From Bacteroides zoogleoformans (GTDB lineage: Bacteria > Bacteroidota > Bacteroidia > Bacteroidales > Bacteroidaceae): a stretch of DNA of 64,000 nucleotides. The stretch covers positions 372,001 to 436,000 of the forward strand of contig NZ_CP027231.1 of assembly GCF_002998435.1 (NCBI RefSeq), read 5' to 3'. This document shows positions 56,350 to 64,000 of this stretch, in pieces. The notes under the pieces were generated by a model. The model saw nothing but the letters and a program-made list of their open reading frames with translations. It had not been told where the DNA came from and made no database searches. The position numbers and the translations under genes were made by a program. Every line of letters begins with the position of its first letter. Within the stretch, counting starts at the first letter, position 1.

Positions 56350-57024
56350 TTATTCCAATAAATCCGGACGCAATCTGCGAGTCCGTTCTAACGACTGCTG
56401 CAATTCCCATTCCTTAATCTTAGCCTCGTGACCTGATAGTAAAATATCAGGAACTTTCCATCCTTTATAATCTGCCGGACGCGTATAGACCGGTGCGGCC
56501 AGCAGGTTATCCTGAAAAGAATCGGAAAGCGCAGACTGCTCATCAGAAATTACTCCCGGTATGATACGCACGATGGCATCGGCCATCACAGCGGCAGCTA
56601 ATTCTCCACCGGTCAACACATAGTCTCCGATACTGACTTCTTTCGTTATCAGATACTCGCGAATCCGGAAATCAATCCCTTTAAAATGCCCGCAAAGGAT
56701 GATGAGATTTCGGGCAAGAGACAATGTGTTGGCCATTGGTTGGTCAAACCGCTCTCCATCTGGAGTGGTGAAAATTACTTCATCGTAATTCCGCCGGGAC
56801 CTCAATGTGTCAATGCAACGTTCAATAGGCTCTATTTTCATAACCATTCCGGCAAATCCTCCAAACGGATAATCGTCTACACGCCGATACTTATCATCTG
56901 TATAATCGCGAAGATTATGTATATATATATCAGCAAGCCCCTTATTTTGAGCACGTTTCATGATAGAGCAATTAAAAAACCCCTCAATCATCTCAGGCAA
57001 GACTGTAATAATGTCAATACGCAT
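56350..57024 (-). CDS. trmD: tRNA (guanine-N1)-methyltransferase
   Basis: 224-residue trefoil-knot enzyme that methylates G37 of tRNAs reading CNN codons. Starts [19 protein letters not shown] knot motif is [16 protein letters not shown] with [26 protein letters not shown] is the substrate loop. Length fits. It is not next to rpsP-rimM-rplS here, unlike many other bacteria. Confidence 0.96.
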   Translation of the reverse strand: MRIDIITVLPEMIEGFFNCSIMKRAQNKGLADIYIHNLRDYTDDKYRRVDDYPFGGFAGMVMKIEPIERCIDTLRSRRNYDEVIFTTPDGERFDQPMANTLSLARNLIILCGHFKGIDFRIREYLITKEVSIGDYVLTGGELAAAVMADAIVRIIPGVISDEQSALSDSFQDNLLAAPVYTRPADYKGWKVPDILLSGHEAKIKEWELQQSLERTRRLRPDLLE

Positions 57025-57109
57025 ATACTGCTTTTCTATAAAATTAGTTCGAAATGTGGATGAGACGAATCAATCGCTCACCCTGATATAATTTCGAGTA
57101 CAAAAATAG

Positions 57110-59236
<2,127 letters not shown>

Positions 59237-59269
59237 CATTTTCCCACAAAATGTTTTTTATAGCTTATA

Positions 59270-59302
59270 TTTGCAGGCTAAATGAAAAAAAACGTACATT
59301 TG
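59270..59302 (+). promoter_or_regulatory. Promoter of dapA
   Basis: -33 TTTG (59270-59273), 21-base spacer and -7 TACATTTG (59295-59302), 36 bases before the start codon. The -33 TTTG is itself part of a TATATTTG box (59266-59273), a possible second promoter. Confidence 0.75.
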
Positions 59303-59338
59303 CGTGTCACTACTTAATTAGAGTTTACTTTATTACTC

Positions 59339-60232
59339 ATGATACAGGCCAAATTGAAAGGAATGGGGGTAGCACTGATTACTCCGTTTAAAGAGGATGA
59401 AAGCGTTGATTACGATGCATTAATGCGTTTGGTAGACTATCAACTTCAAAACAATACAGATTTCCTCTGTGTGCTTGGCACTACGGCAGAAACTCCGACT
59501 TTAACAGAAGAAGAGAAGAAAAAAATCAAGAAGATGGTTATCGAACGTGTAAACGGCAGAATCCCCATTCTGCTTGGTGTGGGCGGAAACAACACCCGCT
59601 CTGTCGTAGAAACACTGAAAAAAGACGATTTCACCGGAGTAGATGCCATTCTTTCTGTTGTGCCCTACTACAACAAACCTTCGCAAGAAGGTATTTATCA
59701 ACATTATAAAGCCATTTCGGCAGCAACAGAATTACCCATCGTGCTCTATAATGTCCCGGGGCGCACCGGAGTAAATATGAAAGCAGAGACAACTTTACGC
59801 ATTGCCCGTGATTTCAAAAATGTAATAGCCATTAAAGAAGCCTCAGGAGACATTACGCAGATGGATGATATCATCAAGGATAAACCCGCAAATTTTGATG
59901 TTATTTCGGGTGATGACGGCATAACTTTCCCCCTCATCACTTTAGGGGCCGTCGGTATCATTTCTGTTATCGGAAACGCGTTTCCCTGTGAATTCAGCCG
60001 TATGGTACGCTTGGCGCTACAGGGAGATTACGCAAATGCACTGACCATCCATCATAGGTTTGCAGAGCTTTTCAAACTTTTGTTTGTAGATGGAAACCCG
60101 GCCGGCGTAAAAGCAATGCTCAATGCCATGGGGATGATTGAGAACAAGCTTCGGCTGCCATTAGTGCCAACCCGAATCACAACCTTTGAGGCCATGCGTA
60201 AGATTCTTAATGAGCTAAACATCAAATGCTAA
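59339..60232 (+). CDS. dapA: 4-Hydroxy-tetrahydrodipicolinate synthase
   Basis: 297-residue TIM-barrel aldolase joining pyruvate and aspartate semialdehyde for lysine and diaminopimelate synthesis. Features: GVALITPF, VLGTTAETPTLT, the catalytic tyrosine in VVPYYNKPSQEG and the Schiff-base lysine in AIKEASGDI. Normal length. Followed by a non-coding stretch and the tRNA genes. Confidence 0.97.
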   Translation: MIQAKLKGMGVALITPFKEDESVDYDALMRLVDYQLQNNTDFLCVLGTTAETPTLTEEEKKKIKKMVIERVNGRIPILLGVGGNNTRSVVETLKKDDFTGVDAILSVVPYYNKPSQEGIYQHYKAISAATELPIVLYNVPGRTGVNMKAETTLRIARDFKNVIAIKEASGDITQMDDIIKDKPANFDVISGDDGITFPLITLGAVGIISVIGNAFPCEFSRMVRLALQGDYANALTIHHRFAELFKLLFVDGNPAGVKAMLNAMGMIENKLRLPLVPTRITTFEAMRKILNELNIKC

Positions 60233-60490
60233 AAACGATTAACAAGCGTTTACCTCCAAGAGGTATGGACATCGGGCAGGAAAGTGTCTACTATATCAGC
60301 ATGACTTAGGAGGAAGTGACTACTGAAGTAGTACAATATTCTAAACAGAAAAAGCGTCTAGCTAAATCAGGAAAAGACATTGCATGCGTAAAACGATGAA
60401 TTTCTTTATGTTATAAGAATATCCAATCAATACGTTTTCAGAAAGTTTCAAACTCCCCGAATTTTTCTCCGGGATGTTCTGGAAAGGGAG
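60233..60490. other. Non-coding stretch between dapA and the tRNA genes
   Basis: No gene supported. A plus-strand frame starting ATGCTAAAAACG at 60229 runs 27 codons to a TAG and then continues without stop for about 30 more codons in the same register; this may be a decayed small gene but there is no recognisable homology. Confidence 0.4.
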
Positions 60491-60491
60491 A

Positions 60492-60527
60492 GAAAAAACA
60501 AAAGAACCTCTGCACTTGCGGAGGCTC
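60492..60527 (-). terminator. Terminator downstream of the tRNA genes
   Basis: Minus-strand hairpin GAGCCTC/GAGGTTC (one G-U pair; 60521-60527 and 60504-60510) followed by a T-rich run. Confidence 0.75.
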
Positions 60528-60531
60528 TTTG

Positions 60532-60605
60532 TGATCGCGACAGGATTCAAACCTGTAACCGGCTGATCCGTAGTCAGCTACTCTATTCAGTTGAGCTACG
60601 CGACC
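60532..60605 (-). tRNA. tRNA-Arg (anticodon ACG)
   Basis: 74-base cloverleaf on the minus strand: acceptor GGTCGCG with CGCGATC, D-arm TAGCTC..GAG, anticodon stem-loop GCTGA-CTACGGA-TCAGC (anticodon ACG), T-arm with GGTTTGAATCC. CCA is not encoded. It is the second gene after the promoter. Confidence 0.95.
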
Positions 60606-60623
60606 CTTTTGGTATGTGAACTG

Positions 60624-60697
60624 TGACCGCGACAGGATTCAAACCTGTAACCGGCTGATCCGTAGTCAGCTACTCTATTCAGTTGAGCTACGCGGCC
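60624..60697 (-). tRNA. tRNA-Arg (anticodon ACG), second copy
   Basis: Same as its neighbour except for acceptor positions 3 and 70, where U-A is replaced by C-G (acceptor GGCCGCG with CGCGGTC). CCA not encoded. First in the two-tRNA unit, directly after the promoter. Confidence 0.95.
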
Positions 60698-60714
60698 TTT
60701 TGTTTTAACGGGTG

Positions 60715-60745
60715 CAAAGATACGTACTTTTTCCTAATTAGCAAA
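60715..60745 (-). promoter_or_regulatory. Consensus promoter of the tRNA-Arg pair
   Basis: Minus strand: -33 TTTG (60742-60745), 19-base spacer, -7 TATCTTTG (60715-60722), 17 bases before the first mature tRNA base. Textbook Bacteroidetes housekeeping promoter. Confidence 0.9.
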
Positions 60746-60771
60746 TGATAAAGGAGTTTTTTGAATATTTT

Positions 60772-63066
60772 TTATTCGACAAAACGATAATTGAACAGTT
60801 GCCAACCTATGGTCATCCCCACGTTCCACTCTCTTCTTGGTGAGCTATAATGATTTAAATAGGCAGAGATTGCTCCGAAAGGTAAATGACAAATGAGAGA
60901 AATCTCTCCCATATATTCAAAACGAGAAAATGTTTTTCCATAATAAGCCTTGTTTAAGGCATTCTTCCTTATCGGAAAAATGGGTGCGAATCCATAAAAC
61001 TCGGTTCGAAGATGAAACTTGTTGTTTATAATATAAACAGGTTTGATGCCGGCCGCTACATACTGATTGGCACGGAAAGCCTCATTATACATCAATTGAC
61101 TGTGCGGAGTCGGCGCGAATTCTCCGGCCTGCATCATTGTTGCCGCATAATTTTCGGAAAAGTTCTTCGATGAATAGAGTGCTTCTGCCATCCACCCTAA
61201 CGTCAACTTGGGCGTCATTGTGTGATATGCCTCTTTCACATAAGAGATTTGCAACCATGACTGACGTTCCTTGATACTACTTTTTTTCTCCTGTTTATTA
61301 CCTGGCAAAAAGGTTTCTCTACCCGTAAAAATCTGTGCGACCAGTTTCTCCCAATATCCTTTTGTTGGATATTGGCGTGCATTCAAAGTACTTCCACAAA
61401 AACCGATGGAACCTCCCCAAAGCTTATATGTATTCCTGTCAGAACGGTCCTTATCAAAGTCAATGAGGCTGGACTGAAAATAGTTATCGACTAACTTGCC
61501 ATATCCAAAACTGAATTCGGTGCGTTTATTCGCTAAAAAGGGAACAGACACCATGAGTTTCGCGAAACGTTCTTCTTTTGAATTGAATGATGGCTTATCA
61601 TTCTTTGAGAACAATTTATCTTTTTTGTAGTAATCGAACGTACTCACCGAAGTGATAAAACGAAAAGATATAGGGATGCGAGTAGGTAAGTCTATCTTTG
61701 CCATTAATTGAGCATTATTATAAATCTTTCCCAGCTGGCCATCAAAAGTTATTTCTTTGGGATAGTAATTCAAACTCTGATATCCCACTCCGAAATAAAT
61801 CTGATTCGAACTGGTAGTAGACACGCTTCCACCTAATCTCGCAGTGAGATTATCCTCCATCTTCACTTTTAAATGCAGTTCATACAAATCTGTTTCAGGA
61901 TTATAAACCGCATGAGGCACAATTTCCGATATCATATTATCTGCCAGCAAACGAAAATAACCTCGTTTCATATCTTCATAAGTAAATACCTCGTAGTCTT
62001 CATCATGAAACTCTTTCTTAATATAAGATTGTTGCCGTTCGTTAGCTCCCTCTATAAATATTTTTCGAAAGCGGAACTGAGGCAGGTTGCTCCTGAAAAC
62101 CAAACGCCGGAGGCGTACATTATCCATATTCACCCTACGGTTAATGCGACTTCTGATGGAATCCATCATATTCAACGCCCGATTGTAGCCTATGTCATGC
62201 AACTCCTGCAAGCGGTCAAAATCCAACAGATTCACGTCATCGTACTTGAAAGTCATCACAATGCCTAACGAATCGGGGATAGTATAGTCGGTTTTTTGCA
62301 TTATCATATTTTCCAACTGGCTCATCAAATCATTTTCCTCCGGCTTTCCCGGGTTGCCGGCTACTACACTGCCTATAATTACATCCGGATGAAAATCTTC
62401 GCGCATCACGTCGGTGGGGAAATTATTATAGATCCCCCCGTCATAAGCAAGTACACCGTCTATCTCTATCGGCTTGAAAACAAAAGGGAAACTCATGGAA
62501 GCACGCACGGCGTCTCCCAAATCACCTTTACTCAGCACCAAAGGCTTTTTATTGTATACATCGGAAGCTATACAACGAAATGGTACAAATAATTTATTGA
62601 AATTGCCTTTGCAAGTCGCTGTAGCGCGTGCAAACAATTCTACAAAAACCAAATTCATCTGTACCGGATTGACCATACTTGTGGGAAGTATCTGCGGCTT
62701 TACCTTCAGAGAATCCCTGAATGAGAAACGAATATTGAAAAACTCCGGCGAAAGACGATTCTTCTTAAAATAATATTCGTATTTGGACTCTACCTTACCT
62801 GAATACCAACGCTTGAAATCGGGCGAACGCAACAAAGACTCCATATCGTCAGGAGAATACCCCATAGCATACAAAGATCCGATAATGGCCCCCATAGACG
62901 TTCCGGTTATATAATCAATGGGGATATTGTTCTCTTCCAAAGCGCGGATGATGCCTATATGAGTCATGCCTTTTGCTCCGCCACCACTCAATACAAGCCC
63001 CACTTTCTGGGCTTGCGCCATAAGGATACATAAAAGAAACGAGAAAAATAATAAAAATCTTTTCAT
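60772..63066 (-). CDS. PlpD-like patatin phospholipase with POTRA and BamA-type barrel
   Basis: 764-residue outer-membrane protein. After a signal peptide (MKRFLLFFSFLLCILMAQAQ) comes a patatin domain: GGGAKGMTHIG oxyanion loop, nucleophile GTSMG and YDGGIYNN aspartate. A POTRA-like region (about 340-420) and a C-terminal BamA/TamA-type barrel (about 430-764) follow, so it resembles type Vd autotransporters such as PlpD. It probably cleaves phospholipids at or outside the outer membrane. The ATG at 63066 is chosen for the signal peptide; ATG 63072 is two codons upstream. Confidence 0.92.
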   Translation of the reverse strand: MKRFLLFFSFLLCILMAQAQKVGLVLSGGGAKGMTHIGIIRALEENNIPIDYITGTSMGAIIGSLYAMGYSPDDMESLLRSPDFKRWYSGKVESKYEYYFKKNRLSPEFFNIRFSFRDSLKVKPQILPTSMVNPVQMNLVFVELFARATATCKGNFNKLFVPFRCIASDVYNKKPLVLSKGDLGDAVRASMSFPFVFKPIEIDGVLAYDGGIYNNFPTDVMREDFHPDVIIGSVVAGNPGKPEENDLMSQLENMIMQKTDYTIPDSLGIVMTFKYDDVNLLDFDRLQELHDIGYNRALNMMDSIRSRINRRVNMDNVRLRRLVFRSNLPQFRFRKIFIEGANERQQSYIKKEFHDEDYEVFTYEDMKRGYFRLLADNMISEIVPHAVYNPETDLYELHLKVKMEDNLTARLGGSVSTTSSNQIYFGVGYQSLNYYPKEITFDGQLGKIYNNAQLMAKIDLPTRIPISFRFITSVSTFDYYKKDKLFSKNDKPSFNSKEERFAKLMVSVPFLANKRTEFSFGYGKLVDNYFQSSLIDFDKDRSDRNTYKLWGGSIGFCGSTLNARQYPTKGYWEKLVAQIFTGRETFLPGNKQEKKSSIKERQSWLQISYVKEAYHTMTPKLTLGWMAEALYSSKNFSENYAATMMQAGEFAPTPHSQLMYNEAFRANQYVAAGIKPVYIINNKFHLRTEFYGFAPIFPIRKNALNKAYYGKTFSRFEYMGEISLICHLPFGAISAYLNHYSSPRREWNVGMTIGWQLFNYRFVE

Positions 63067-63103
63067 GGCCATACTAGTCCGATTAAGACAAATATTGATG
63101 CTC

Positions 63104-63111
63104 CAAATATA
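63104..63111 (-). promoter_or_regulatory. -7 element of the PlpD-like gene
   Basis: Minus-strand TATATTTG, 37 bases upstream of the start. Confidence 0.5.
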
Positions 63112-63235
63112 AAAAATAGTTTCCAAAAATGCGGTATCCGACGAAAAAAACATCCTGAAACCCATAAAAACGGAACAAGGGCATTACGCCCTTTTCAAAG
63201 TCGTAATACCCTCGCCATAAATAAGCAATGAAAGA

Positions 63236-64000
63236 TTATTTAATTAATTCAATGCTTCTCTTGACAAAATTGTTCAAAGCTTCACCTTTCAGCATTCCAT
63301 TCTGCAGCAATGCTAAATCTATCAACTGACGAACCACCTTGTTCTTGGTAGCATAAGTGGCATAAACCTCTTCTTTCCGTGTTTTCAGCTCATTCCATTT
63401 CTTATCCAGCCCGGCAGTTTCTTCTTTTTCGGCCGTTGTAATATCCTCGTCTTTCTTGCCTTCTTGTTGTTTTTTCAATTCATTACGCTGTTTGTCAACA
63501 TCATCCATTTCTTTTTGAATAGAGACTATAAGCGAGTCGCATTCCTTGGTTTCATCAGCTACGACCTCTTTCACCAACTCATGATCTGCATTCAGTATTA
63601 GGCTATACATATCAGGCATTTCGCCATAAAACCTCATCCCTGCTTGAATATTAGCCATTTCCTTCATGCGACGCATATACTCGCTCTGAGTAATCATTAC
63701 CGGGAAAGCACGTTCTCCCAAAGATTGGGTCATGACGTTGAACTCCGTTTTTTCAATTTTAGGCAACTGACTCTTGAAGATGACGGAGAGAGCTTCTTGT
63801 TTATCTGCTTCCAACGGTTCATGTCTCTTGTCTTCTTTAAGAATCAAATTATCAACCACATCACTATCTACACGAGTAAAACGAGTCTTCTCAAGCTTCT
63901 GCTCCAGCATACTTACCACAGCAATATCCAGTTGGCCATCCATCAACAGCACATTATATCCCTTATTTTTGGCAGACTCGATGTAGCTATATTGCTCTTC
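63236..64000 (-). CDS. htpG: HtpG (Hsp90) chaperone, C-terminal part (5' end outside window)
   Basis: 254 codons in a minus-strand frame open to the window edge; stop at 63236-63238. The sequence corresponds to the end of the middle domain and the whole C-terminal dimerisation domain of bacterial Hsp90. Landmarks: GYNVLLMDGQLD, MTQSLGERAFPVMITQ and the C-terminal LIDLALLQNGML.LKGEALNNFV segment. A charged linker rich in K/E (about residues 165-205 of this fragment) is typical for Bacteroidetes HtpG. About 430 N-terminal residues are missing. Confidence 0.93.
   Translation of the reverse strand, partial: EEQYSYIESAKNKGYNVLLMDGQLDIAVVSMLEQKLEKTRFTRVDSDVVDNLILKEDKRHEPLEADKQEALSVIFKSQLPKIEKTEFNVMTQSLGERAFPVMITQSEYMRRMKEMANIQAGMRFYGEMPDMYSLILNADHELVKEVVADETKECDSLIVSIQKEMDDVDKQRNELKKQQEGKKDEDITTAEKEETAGLDKKWNELKTRKEEVYATYATKNKVVRQLIDLALLQNGMLKGEALNNFVKRSIELIK

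Noticed and set aside
60228..60400. Interrupted small gene after dapA
   Set aside because: One in-frame TAG between two short open stretches is close to chance; no homology recognised.

Overview
This window looks like chromosomal DNA of a Bacteroides-type gut bacterium (Bacteroidales). Four things point there. At least a dozen sites match the Bacteroidetes sigma-factor -7 element TAnnTTTG, several with a TTTG at -33. Many products are Bacteroides-specific (NigD-like, DUF4738, DUF4250, DUF5112/5113-type sensor kinase). A five-gene inositol-sphingolipid operon is present, and many genes start without a clear Shine-Dalgarno sequence. Almost all of the window is core genome; the one recognisable mobile element is an IS110-family insertion at about 13.9-15.3 kb.

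Layout. 1-3.8 kb: 3' end of uvrA, a YbaK deacylase, a POT peptide transporter and a GNAT acetyltransferase. 4.2-8.4 kb: a perfect 28-bp palindrome, then an operon for myo-inositol phosphate synthase, PgpA-like phosphatase, GtrA-like membrane protein, CDP-alcohol phosphatidyltransferase and an AUR1-like PAP2 enzyme, which together can make inositol phospholipid and inositol-phosphoryl-ceramide. 8.5-17.7 kb: prs, a very large double histidine kinase, the IS110 element with a structured RNA candidate at its 3' side, a minus-strand small-RNA candidate, the response regulator and an AbgT transporter. 17.8-24 kb: branching enzyme, DUF2461 protein, GH13 amylase, patatin and a lipoprotein. 24-31.3 kb: thiD and a TPP-riboswitch-controlled thiSEGCHF-tenI operon. 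31.4-38.2 kb: fabD, a small-RNA candidate, pncB broken by one nonsense codon, two cobamide genes (cbiA and an adenosyltransferase), and an AmgK-like kinase/RapZ fusion next to a MurU-like nucleotidyltransferase. 38.4-48.7 kb: envelope proteins, a TrpB2-type enzyme, a dicarboxylate/amino-acid symporter, clpB, a YeiH-type transporter and a NigD-like lipoprotein. 48.8-57 kb: an ECF sigma factor with an anti-sigma/beta-barrel fusion, a HsdR-N protein, AMP nucleosidase, holA, an AT-rich gap, an HTH regulator, pyrK-pyrD and trmD. 57-64 kb: ligA, dapA, two tandem tRNA-Arg(ACG) genes, a PlpD-like patatin/barrel protein and the 3' end of htpG.

How the genes work together. The clearest pathways are inositol lipid synthesis (4.4-8.4 kb), thiamin synthesis under TPP control (24-31.3 kb), cobamide processing (33.9-35.9 kb), the inferred MurNAc/amino-sugar recycling pair (36-38.2 kb), alpha-glucan metabolism (17.8-22.3 kb) and pyrimidine synthesis (54.6-56.3 kb). 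The two-component pair is now physically separated by the IS element. The best candidates for undescribed biology are the structured RNA of the IS110 element, the two small-RNA candidates at 15.3-15.4 and 32.4-32.5 kb, the double kinase with apparently split catalytic functions, the kinase/RapZ fusion and the anti-sigma/barrel fusion. All functional calls come from reading motifs and translations by eye; no database search was run.
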